The notes under the pieces are model-generated. The model was given only the letters and a program-made list of their open reading frames with translations. It did not search any database and had not been told where the DNA came from. Below, in pieces: positions 49,801-61,100 of a stretch of DNA of 64,000 bases. The translations under genes and the position numbers were made by a program. Every line of letters begins with the position of its first letter. Within the stretch, counting starts at the first letter, position 1. This stretch comes from Tetradesmus obliquus (taxonomy: Eukaryota > Chlorophyta > Chlorophyceae > Sphaeropleales > Scenedesmaceae): assembly GCA_030272155.1 (NCBI GenBank), contig CP126194.1, forward strand, positions 1,975,501-2,039,500, written 5' to 3'.

Positions 49801-52800
49801 CAGCAGCACCACGTCACCGCGCGCGTCCATGTTAATGGTGGCGCGGTTGCGGATGCACTTGGCGCGCGACATGAACTGCAGCGTGCTAAGTGTCTCCTGC
49901 GCAGACACGCTGCTGGGGCTGATGTTGGCAATCATGAGCGTCTTGGCATTGCCACCAAGTGAGTCCTGCAGCAGGAATGTGAGACGGCTGTCGCGGTAGG
50001 GCACGTGGCGCGTCTTGCCGCTGCCGAAGCCCTTGCCGCCGCCCGCTGATGAGCCCCTGCCCCCACTGCTGCTGCGCTGTGCCTCCACCAGCTCCATGAT
50101 CACCCTGCAGCAACAGCAGCCACAGCAACAGCGAAGGGCAGTCAGCAATTGCGCGCCAGACACAGCACTGGCAAAGCAAGAGACGCCAGGCACAGCTCAA
50201 CACCAGCAACGGCATAAGCTGTCACGCTGGAACTGCGAACCAAAGCAAGCATGCTCTTGCTATAGCACACCTGCCGAGTGTTGTGAGCGACTTGTTGATG
50301 TGGCAGGCCTCCTTGAAGTGCTTGCCTGTGGCCTGGCTGCCACCGTGCTCGCCACCGTGGATGCGCTCACTACCTGCAAGCAGTTGAGGCCGTGCACACC
50401 ACACCTTGAGTGCAGTTCTCACAGAAAGCGAGAGTGGCTGTCTTGTTAAAGCCATGCTAGCATTGTCGATTGTTGGTGACACAACGTTGCTGCTCCTATT
50501 GCTGCTGCCTCAGGCTGTAGCCACCCACCTGCCAGGTCAATGAGGTTCAGCCGTGAGAACAGCACGTTCGTCACGCCCGTGTCTTGACTCTTGCTGTGGC
50601 GCTCCAGGGTGCAGGCAAACACGCTGTGGCTGCGGCTGCTCTCGCGGTTGAGTCGTGTCTCGCCCACATGGCGGTTCTCAGCGCCCGTCCGCATCAGCCG
50701 CATGGCATCAGGAGCTGCAGCAGAGACCCAACAGCACCCCAACTGTCAGCCTACATGCAACATACTATAGATCAGGTGCTGCTGCAGCAATCGTCACAGG
50801 CCAGGTGGGGCGCGCGGCTGTGTATCTTGATGGCAGCACAGTGCTGAGCAAACTGTGTGCACTGCACAGCAAGCTGCTGTCGCTGCTTGTGCTGCCCTGG
50901 CTAGCCAATGCAGGATCCCCACCGTTCTGAATGAGCTGCTCGCTGAGGTCCTCCACGTAGCAGCCGCGCTTGATGTCCTCACGAATCTGCAGGTTGCTGC
51001 CGCTGGGGTTCAACAGGTCTGTAATGACCTCGTTGTAGATCTCCAGCATGCTGACCTTGACACAGAACGTCAAGTTCTCGTGGCACTGCAGGGACAAGAC
51101 CGTGTTGTGTTCATTAGGCAGTACAGGAGCAGATGGTGGGACAACACCATTGCAAGACTGACAGGCAAGAAGGTGTGCTGGTGCAGGTTATACCTGCAGT
51201 TGTGCACACACCATCAATGCGCTGGCAGAAGCAGCATTGTTTGCTGTCGCTGTTCATCCTTACCAGCTCGTCCTGCGCCTTGTCGATCTCAGAGAACAGA
51301 TACTCAAACACTCGCGGTGCCAAGCCCCTCTGCAGACAGGGCAAAGAAGCAAAAGGCAGCATGAGCAGCCGCCAATGTCAATCATGCCGTCTGCAAGTGC
51401 AGTTTGCTTCACAGCACTGCATGCATATGTGGGAAAGAAGCAATGTGTTCAGTGCTGTTGCTTGTCGGATGCTAGCGCACAGGAGCTTCCTGCTGTGTGC
51501 ATGCTAAACATAAAGACGTCTTGATTATCCTGCTGCACACGCTGTCCACACCTCCTCGCAGTCCTCTAGCGCTGCCATGGGGCCCTGCATGGTGTATGTC
51601 TTGCCCGCTCCAGTCTGACCATATGCAAAGATGGTTGAGTTGTAGCCGCCCATGCAGTTGTCCACAATAGGCTTTCCCGCACCTGCAGAAGTGTGCATAA
51701 CAGCTGTCTAAGAACGCCACGCTTGTACAGGTGTGCATGTTTGGTATGGCAGCAGTGCTTGGCAGCTGACTAAGCTTGAATCAGCTGCTGCCCCGACACA
51801 CTAAGCCATGCATGCTGCAACGAGAGCGCTGTTCAGGGAAGTGCCATGTTGCCAGCGCTCCACACACGTGCAGATGCAACTACAGCTGCAAATGCATGTG
51901 CATGTTGGTCAACATGCGATTGCCAACTCACGCTCAAAGATCTCCAGCTGTGATGTGTTCTCAGGCAGCACACAGTCAAACTTGAACTGGTACGGCTCCG
52001 GCCGGTGCTTCAGCTCCACAGACACGGTCCTGTCACCATAGATCCGGGTGCAGTTGTAGTGCTCTCCTGCAAGAAAAATCACCGTTATGTGATACCTTCC
52101 CTGCTGCAGGCACACTGTCTCGTATTGCTGGTGCTCCCAGCCTGGCGCAAGCTACAGAGCAGCAGCCCAGGCACTGCGAGTTGCTGAGTCAGACAGCTGT
52201 CTCACACTGCGTTTAAAACCCTCGTCGCAGGCACCAACCTTCTGAGGACTCGGCGCTGTTGATGGGCCGCACGCGAACAAACACCTGCAGAAAGTCACTG
52301 TGTCAGCAGTCGGTCCAGCGTTGCTGTCACTGTTGCAGGCTGCGCATGCCGCAGTTTGTTTGGTTCATACAGGACACATACCTGCACACTCTCCCCCTCT
52401 GCACCTCCCTCACGGTAGTCATCCTCAGTTGCCACAGACATGTCATCTGACTCAGCTACACTGGCAGCGTCGTCATGATCTACGTTGCTGTTGCCGCGCG
52501 GGATGGGAGGCCTTGCAGCATAGCTCCTGCTGCGTGGCGTTCCCCTCCCTGCAGAGGACAAACTGGCCTGCAAGTGCACAAAAGGGGGTTGCAGTTGCAG
52601 TTGGAGCGACAGCATGTAGTGACACAGCAACAGCTACTGGTGAATGAATGCAGGTGTGCATTATGATGGCATGGAGCTGTAGTCTGCAGATTCATAGCTT
52701 ACCAGATCCTTCCAAGGCCTATCATACATGGCACCTTGGCGGGGTGTGCGCTTCTGCCCTGAATCGGCACTGTCCTGCTCCTCTTCTCCTGGCTTGCTGC

Positions 52801-52891
52801 CATATCTGTTGTTGCTGTAGGACTTGGCCCTGGGCGTGTTGGATGCTGACGGCCCTCCACCACGCAGTGCCTTCGTCCAAATGTCCGACAT
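43865..52891 (-). CDS. Kinesin-12 family motor protein (KIF15/phragmoplast kinesin type)
   Basis: Twenty-two exons fit by phase, from 52891-52703 to 44192-43865 (4938 nt, 1645 residues). The main motor exons are 52284-52239, 52066-51932, 51682-51552, 51329-51264, 51085-50923, 50714-50529, 50373-50271 and 50104-49697. After a Ser/Arg/Asp-rich head of about 124 residues the motor begins [10 protein letters not shown]. It has the P-loop GQTGAGKT (about 206-213), switch [10 protein letters not shown] (328-336), switch II NLIDLAGSE (362-370) and [20 protein letters not shown]. This last block with [17 protein letters not shown] is closest to kinesin-12. The neck and stalk (about residues 500-1330) form a long Gln/Glu/Leu heptad coiled coil over exons 11-20, including a 13-codon exon at 46828-46790. 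The tail is Ser/Gly/Arg-rich. Kinesin-12 proteins are plus-end motors of spindles and plant phragmoplasts. A Met 7 codons upstream of the chosen start is also in frame. Confidence 0.9.
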
Positions 52892-52912
52892 GCTGCACCC
52901 GCGGCTGTGCAC

Positions 52913-55900
52913 TACGCGTTCGCCGAGTTCAACTGTGCAAGATGGTCATGGCAGTTTGCCCTCTGCCCGGCGCTCAAGAGCTGGATGACCCAAAGCTTAG
53001 CCGAAAGCTATACGTAGAAGCAGTTTGTGAGTGTAGGTCGAGGCGACAGTGCAACGAAGTGCAAGTCAATAATGAAGTGCCTGTCTCTGGTGTCTGTTTG
53101 TAAGCGAACAGCTAACAAAGCCAAACACTTCTTCCAAGCGTTGTAAGTTTCCAGGGGGTGGAGCAATGGGCATGGACTGGCTGTCGGTGAATCAAACTGT
53201 AACGCGTTACTGTCTGGCTAACTCGCCAGAGGCAACCAAAACATTCAGGACTGCTAGTAAAACAGTTATGTGTTGTTTTTGACGATTATTAAGCAGCTGC
53301 AGGTTCTTTGATATGAATGGTGAGGGCACTCGCTTCCGATCCGACCCCATACAGTACCTGACCGACTCTACGCGGCCCATGCCACTATTTGTTCAAAGTC
53401 AGGCAATCTCAGTACCCAAACCATCAAACATAACATGCACTGCATATCAGGAGGTCGTTTGCTGCAGCAGCAGTAGATCAGAACCTGCTGAGGTGGTGCA
53501 AACTGCCAGGTTAAGCCAACCGGTGCTTCACTGCAATGATATCCACTCAATTTATATACAATGCCGGGATCGTCACACCTTTGCGGATACCAGCAACACC
53601 ACACAGCAGATACCACAGACAGCAGCATGAACACCTAGACATATCACAACTGCGCCTTCAACCCTGAACAAGCCAGCATTCAACCGCCGCGCTATGCAGC
53701 AACAAGCTCCTGTGCAAGCGAGGGTGAGCTAGCCAGTGACCCTGCATGCATGCCGCATTCCTCAGCAGTTGCTCCTCAATCAAGTGCAGCACTGTCAGCA
53801 AAGCAGCCAAAGGCAACAGCGATTGTGCTGGCCAAGGGCTGCTAGCCATCAAAATTTCTGGCAAAGCATGCAGCAGCGGAACAGGGCAACCAGGTTGATG
53901 GTGCACATACGACAGCACCAGCCAGAGGCCAGACAGTGGTTCAGCCATGCCATGCTGCAGCACGCAGCAACATATCCTGGTGAACACCACCACCAAACGA
54001 TGCGCAGAGCAAACACATCACAAAACATGTGTGTGCAGCCCGCGGCAAGGATGCCTGCCTTGGCCTTACAGCACGAGGGGCATGTGAGCACCCAGCAACC
54101 AGTGCAACCGCTGCAGCCGCTCACAGCTCCGCCCAAATGACAAATCTCAACAGACTATGTACATGCAGAAGGCGGTCCCCACATCTCAGCTGTCCGGCTC
54201 CTCTCACCCAATTGATGCAGCAGCAGGGCAACACCACGGTGCGGAAATGCGGCCAGTACACACATATACACCGATAGTGTCAAGTTCACCCTGCTCAGCT
54301 GATATCCTCCAGCCAGGCATGCAGACACAGAGTACTGCTGCACTCCCCTGCCAGAGGCCTGCGCCTGCATCCAGGCATGCACAGCAAGCGTGCAACACAC
54401 CCCACTTCCATACTGACACCAATGGCACCACACCAAGCAGACAACCGGCATGCGCAGGACGTGGCAAGGCAAGCCCAGCAGTGCGCACTGCACATTGCAT
54501 GCAATGTTCAGCATGCCCCAAAGCTGACCACAGCGGCTGCAGCACGTATCCGCTGCAGCCTATTTATCCGCACACTGCACAGCAGTTCCTGCAACCGCTT
54601 GCAGGAACTAGCTGACGCATCTGGCTGGACCCCACTGCTGCACTGGAATGTTGGGCAGCAGGGGCAGCCCTTCACAAATGCTGCAAGCGTGGGTGACCAT
54701 ATAAGGCCACAATCTGCTACAACGCTGCTGCGTCGGCATGTGCCATATGGCGCCTGCCCTCTTGCAAAAATGTCACCGCCAGCTGCTGCAGTATTCGCTG
54801 GCATGCACAACAACGTCGAGGCCAGCGGTGCACAAAAAACTTGCCGTGCTGTCAATCAACTAGGTGTGCAAATGCAGACGAAGTCAGGAGCGGGCCACCA
54901 AGTAAAGCCCAGAAGCGATTGGAGTCATGCATTGATTATTTGCTGCACCAAGCAACTGCAGACATCGGACACCGTACCCAAACACCCTCACCCACCATCC
55001 CCTCCCGTTCCACCTTCAAAACCAACACCCCGGCAAATGCCTGCACGCTCAAGCATAAGGAAACATACATGCCAGTGCAGCATGGAAAAAGCACAGGCAT
55101 CGGCAGTCAACAGCATGTCAGCAGTTGCATTGTATGTACTGCACAGAGAACCGAGCAGGTGCCGCATGGATGACAGCCATTGCCTTGGCCAGCAGGCGTG
55201 TACGCCGACATTTGAAGCCCCCACCCAGCTGCACCTGCGCAACCAGCCAGAACAATCAACCGCCAAGCACAAAGACTGAAAGCCATGCAAGTTATGCCAC
55301 TATCAACCATCAAGGCTGGTAATCAGCACATAAATTGCCAATGTGGATGAAATGCTGCAGGCAACCGGCAGCAGGCCTCCGCCACAGCAGCTGCAACTGC
55401 CTGGCATGCATTCCGGATGATGATGCCTATGCAGCAGCCACGCAGCGCACATGGGAATACCACAAGCCATTAGCAGCTGCAGCAAGCCTCTTCGGCAGCA
55501 CCATGCTGTCCTCAGAAGCCACCCCAAATACGCTAGATGTAAGCCGATGCAGTGCACATGTACAGAGAGCTCCCGGTGAAATAAGCCTGGTAACCGCCAT
55601 CTGCCCTGCACATGCAGCAGCACACGTTCTCGCATGCACAGCAGCGTCTACGACAAACCATCCTTCGCCTCAGACAGCACCACCAACTTGATCCAAACAA
55701 CCAGTCATTCACATCACCACCTTGGGCCATCAGCAGCCTGCAGCAATTGCAGCCGCCCAATCCCAACTGCAGCAACTGCATCCTGCAACAACTTTCACCT
55801 GCTCCTGCAGAGCCCTTGTCCCATACCCAATCACCACACCAGCAGCAACCCATCCAGCTACCAGCTACCAACCACTGCAGCAGCCGCAGCTCCTCCACCT

Positions 55901-55961
55901 GTCACATCCACGTGGCAATGTGTCACTAACACAACACGTAACACCCTTGCAAAACTGCCAC
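52913..55961. other. 3 kb without a supported gene
   Basis: This lies between the kinesin start and the AP2 stop, both on the minus strand. It should hold the kinesin promoter and the AP2 3' UTR. Several plus-strand open frames occur (the longest 54377-55279, 300 codons), but they have no signature and their composition (Cys, His, Thr, Gln) looks like unread sequence. Minus-strand TGTAA occurs near 54064, which would imply a 1.9 kb 3' UTR if it is the poly(A) signal. Confidence 0.5.
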
Positions 55962-56834
55962 TCAGTCGTCCATCTTCATCGCCAGGTCACCTCCCAGCGC
56001 ACCAGCCAGCCCGCTGTCATATAACAGTCCACTGGCGGTGTTACTATGCGTGGGGCTCGCCAGCCGCATCGGCGGTTCTAGCGCCCCCAACCCTAGGCTT
56101 TCAACCAGGTTGTCTGCATCAGTAAAGCGCCGAGGCGGGCTGCCGTCGTTCAAAAACGCCATCGCAACATCCAGATCCTCGCCGCCGATCTGCACATTGC
56201 CCAGCGGTGAGTCCGGGCGGTCGCCCCAGGGCGCCGACGCATCCTGCCACTTGGCTGCTGCTGCTGCCGCTGCTGCAGCAGCCGAGCCCTGCGGCGCCTG
56301 CCCCATCCCTTGCATGCCGAATCCACTGGACATCTGCCCGGCAGCAGCAGGCGCACCTGCAAATCCTGCAGAGCTCATGCCAGCTGGCGCTGCATGCATT
56401 TGCCCGTGGATGTCAGCAGGGCTGCGGTTGTACACAGAGCCAGCTGAAACCGGGCCGCTGCTGCCATGGTGGCTGCCAAGATAGCCGCCTGCTGCTGCTG
56501 CTGCTGCTCCTTGGTGGGAGCCGTAGTAGCCTGCTGCAGCTGCTGCTGGGTCCGGGTGCTGCTGCTGCATGCCACCTGGGTAGCCTGGCATGCCGGATCC
56601 CATCATGCCATGGGGCTGCTGCTGCTGCTGCTGCTGCGGGTGCATGCCATAGCTACTGCCGGGAGCTGCTTGCAGAGTTCCTGGCATCGAATGCGCCCGG
56701 CCGGCATCCACATCTCCAGGCCCCGCAGAATGCGCGTGTGCCATGTGATGATGGCCATACACCGACGTCTCGTCAATGCTGGCCAGCTGCGCACAGCTGT
56801 GCGCTCGCGGCATGCCTGCGCTGTTGCGCCGCGC

Positions 56835-56870
<36 letters not shown>

Positions 56871-58093
56871 AGGTTGCCCTAATGAAGGGGCTAGGCTGCT
56901 CTGCTGCATGCTGCCAGAGTGGCTAGCAGGGCCCCCAGCCATGAACGGACCCCCGCTTTGGTGCTGCTGCTGGTAGTGCTGCTGCTGTTGCGGCTGCTGC
57001 TGGTGCTGGAATGCAGCACCGCCTGCCCCTGGATGGTAGAAGCCGCCATGCTGCTGCTGGTGCGGCTGCTGCTGCTGCTGCTGATACGGCGGCAGCTGCG
57101 ATCCACCCATCTGCATGTGGCTGCTGCTGTGCTGCGGCACAAACCCTGAACCCTCGGCACCCCAGCTTTGGTGCCCCATTAAACCGCACTCCGGACCAGC
57201 CAGGAAACCCCGGTTGCTAGAAGGGCTGATCGGCACCATGTTGCTCAGGTTGCTTTCTGAGGCGATGCGGTTCATGCCAGATTTGAAGCCTGTGGGGTTG
57301 GGGTTGATCAGGTGCTGCTCGCTGCCCACACGCACCATCAGCGGCTTGCTTTCAGCAGCATACTCAGGCGTGGTGGTGGCGCTGCAAAAAAAGCAGGCAG
57401 CACGGGTACACGATATCCAAGTGAGACCGATGTTCAGTGACTTGAACAACAACGGGCCTTCGCCAGCCAGGGCATGAGAATCACAGCATGGCAGCACAGG
57501 AGGCCAGACATGCAAGAGATGCCTGCAGCCGAGTTAAGCGCTGCATTACTCTGGAAGAAGCAGACCCGCTTGCAATCTGCGCGCGACCCATATGCACAAC
57601 ACATGTTGTCCCACCGGCCACATGGCACACTTGAACAGAACATCCCTGCCCATCCAGAAGGAGCACGCAAGTTGCAGAACACCTTCCGCTCACCTGAAGG
57701 TGCCTTGTAGGCTGTTCCTGGGCGAGCTGCCAATGCCTGGGCTGCTGTTGATGCCTGCTGCTGCTGCTGCTGCTGCTGGTGGTGGTGGGGCCAGTGTGGG
57801 AGGGCTGCTGACTCCCCCAGCCATGAATGCCAGGTTGCCGCATGACCTGCTCATGCGCAGGGCTGGGTGCTGCTGGTGCTGCTGGTGCTGGTGGAAGTGG
57901 TCAGGCATCTGCAAAAACACAACACAGCAGGCATGCCAGTCGGTGACGAGCACGCATACGTCAAACTAGCATTGTGACAGTTACATGACAATGCAACATG
58001 AAAATGTAACAGGGCGTACCTGGTAGGACAGCTCTGTGTTCCAGAAGGTCCCTTCCAGCTGCGGCCCTCCTGGGCCATGCCCACCACCCATGA

Positions 58094-58127
<34 letters not shown>

Positions 58128-61100
58128 ATACGGGTACTGCTGCTGCTGCTGCTGCTGCTGGTGCTGTTGCTGCTGCTGCACAGGCACGCTGCCGTAGGCC
58201 TGCAGCCCACCAGAAATGCCGCCCCTGCTGCTGCCACCATACGGCGCTGGCAGCAGGTTGGGCGAGCCGGCATCGCTGCAGCCGTAGCTGCGCAGCTGCG
58301 GCTGCGACTGCACGCGCGTCATGCCGCCCATGCCGCCCATGCTGCTGCCGCCAAACCCATGGTGCTGCTGCTGCATCGCGCCATAGTGCTGCTGCCCCAT
58401 GTGCTGCCCCATGTGCTCCCCCATGTGCTGCTGCTGCTGCTGCTGCTGCCCAAACATGCCTCCATGTGCATGGCTGCCAGACGCATCCAAGCTATGCATA
58501 GCCGGCAGTCCTGGGATGCCTGACTGCCGCATACCATGCATGTTGTGGCTGGCTAGCTCCCCTTGTAAACCTCGCCCTGCAATGCTGCTGAGCGGCACAG
58601 GAGCAGCCGCCGCCGCCGCAGGATCTGGCGGAGACAGCGGCGCATTGCCCATCACCAAGCTGCTCGTCACAGCACCAGACTCCAGCCCAGAAAGCGCCGA
58701 GTAACTCGCAGACTTCACCATGCCGCGCAGGCCGCCGCCGCCTGCTGCTGCTGCTGCTGCTGCTGCCGCGCTGCCGCCACCAAACGTTGCAGCCATGCTG
58801 CCAAGCCCTTCCGGCGCGCCGGCTACTGCCCCCGTCACGCCGCCTGACGCGCCGCCGCCAGAGTGCGCCGGCGCGACTGCGCAGCCGCCGCCGCTGCCGC
58901 TGACGTTGCCGGCACTCGGCTCGGATGCTGACTGGTTGGCTGAGTCGCCGAGTGACACCAGATCGCCGATGCTGACGCTGCGGGTGACGCCGTTGGGGGC
59001 GCGGATGGATTGGCCCTCATCATCGAAGAGCAGGCCGGCATCGATGAGGGGCTTGGCTGTGAGCGGCAGGCCTGTGGGGTGCATCTCCAGCTGGTGGTCC
59101 TGCAGGCAGCAGCACATGCGGCAGCGAGCATACACGGTAATTTGCTGAGATTCTGACACATAGACGTGCAGAGGGGCTTGGCTGTGAGGGGCAGGCCTGT
59201 GGGGTGCATCTCCAGCTGGTGGTCCTGCAGTGAGCAGCACAAGCGGCAGCGAGCATACACGGTAAACTTGCTGAAATTCTGACACATAGACATGCAGAGG
59301 GGCAGGCCTGTGGGGTGCATCTGCTGCTGGTGGTCCTGCAAGAGTGAGCAGCCGGCGCAAGAGTGACAACACATGGTTGGCTGGCCTGTTACAAATCGGC
59401 ATGTTATGCTGGAGCGCTCGATGCTGGTGTACCAATACACGTGCCTTTGCATGTGACAGAGGCGGCGGCTGAAACTGCACTGGTGCACACGCAGCAAGAG
59501 AATTGGCACGACATGTTAGACGTCTTCCACTTCTACAATAAAAGCTGGCCGGCGAAGGAGCCGCTGCAGACCAAAGGGCAAGTTGCTGGTGCCCGCCGCA
59601 CTGCCTTGAAATGCTGCTGACACGCCAGGTGGGCAACCGTCAACTAACAACACCATATGCACAGCCTATGCAGCTTCAACAAACAAGACAAAACTCCACA
59701 TTTAGGCTGGATCAAACACAAAACACAAAACACAAAACAGGTATAATTACACACCTTGGCTGCCGCCTTGGCGCATCCGCCAAGACAACAGACAAGGTGC
59801 GCAAACATGTCTGATTTGTGTGTGGTTGAGCAAGCCAATAAAATATGGAGTTTTGTCTTGTTTGTTGAAGCTGCATAGGCTGTGTATATTAAGTGTTGTT
59901 AGTGTGTATACAAGTGTTGTTAGCCACGTCAGGCGGGCAGGAGTCCTTGAAGTTAGCGCACACACAAACCAGCTCTTGCAGCTACAACACAACACAGCAC
60001 CCAGCCAACCCCTCCACTGTACAAGGGCCATCGCGCCTGCAGCAAGCGCTAGCAGTCGTTGCAGCTGAAGTGACCATGCTCCTACAGTACGTAAAAACTG
60101 CTTGTCAGTATGCAGTGCGATAAGCAAGGGCCTCACACCTTGTCCGGCCTTGAGCGCCTCCACCACGTCAGGCGGGCAGGAGTCCTTGAAGTTGGCGTAC
60201 ACACTCAAACCAGACCATGCAGCTACAGCACGACGCAGCACCCAGCTTGACCCCGCCATGCACCTTGTCGGCTGCCTTGAGCGCCTCTGCCACGTCGGGC
60301 GGGTTTTGCAGCTGAAAATGGTCGAAACCCCAACCACGCTGACCAAAGCACCAGCACATTGTAATGGCTGTGTTATAGCGCGCACCTTGTCAGCCGCCTT
60401 GAGCGCCTCCGCCACGTCAGGCGGGCAGGAGTCCTTGAAGTTGGCGTAGTTGCGCGCCTCACGCGGCTTGAGCCGCCACACCGCGGTGTCGTAGGCGCGC
60501 GCCGCCTCCAGCTCCGTGTCAAACAGCTCCCTGTTAAGCATACGTGGTGAATGAAAGAGATTGTTATGCTGTGCACATCAGCAGTTGCGCCATTGCAACA
60601 ACAAAAGGGTGAAAAGAGTAGGCATGCTGCTGCCAGGGTCGAGGCTGTCAACACGTCTTCAGCCAGTTTCCATAAGACATGCTGTGGCCACCTCCAGCAA
60701 AGAGCTGCTGAGCACCAACCACGCAGCAGCCCCCCTGCCCCTCTACCACTACCCCTAAGCAATAATATTTGCAGGGTGTGGCGACACAAGACAGCCAGTA
60801 AAGGCCCCTCACCTGTAGGCCCACTTCCTGTTGAGCATGACCTTGGCCTCCCAGCGGCCCTTCTTCTTGCTGACCCCCCTGTAGGTGCTGCTCTTGTCCA
60901 TGGGCTTCACACCCAGAGCGCGCTGCAGCTCCTCACGAGTCAGCCCAGACAGCTTCTGCTGCAGGCTGCCCACCTCGTGCTTGTACTGCAGCACATCAAA
61001 GGCAGGCGCAACAAAGGCAAACATGCGGTGAATGAGAGCAGGATGCAATATAGCAGGGGCTTCTGCTGCCCGGAAACTGCGAGTGAGCCCAGACAGCTTC

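Noticed and set aside
54377-55279. Plus-strand open frame of 300 codons
   Set aside because: No domain, no conserved motif, unusual Cys/His/Thr/Gln composition, and it lies antisense to the likely AP2 3' UTR.
59747-60541. 264-codon open frame running through AP2 exon copies
   Set aside because: It reads the true exon and then decoy copies and intron without splicing. The exon model with the donor at 60386 fits phase on both sides.
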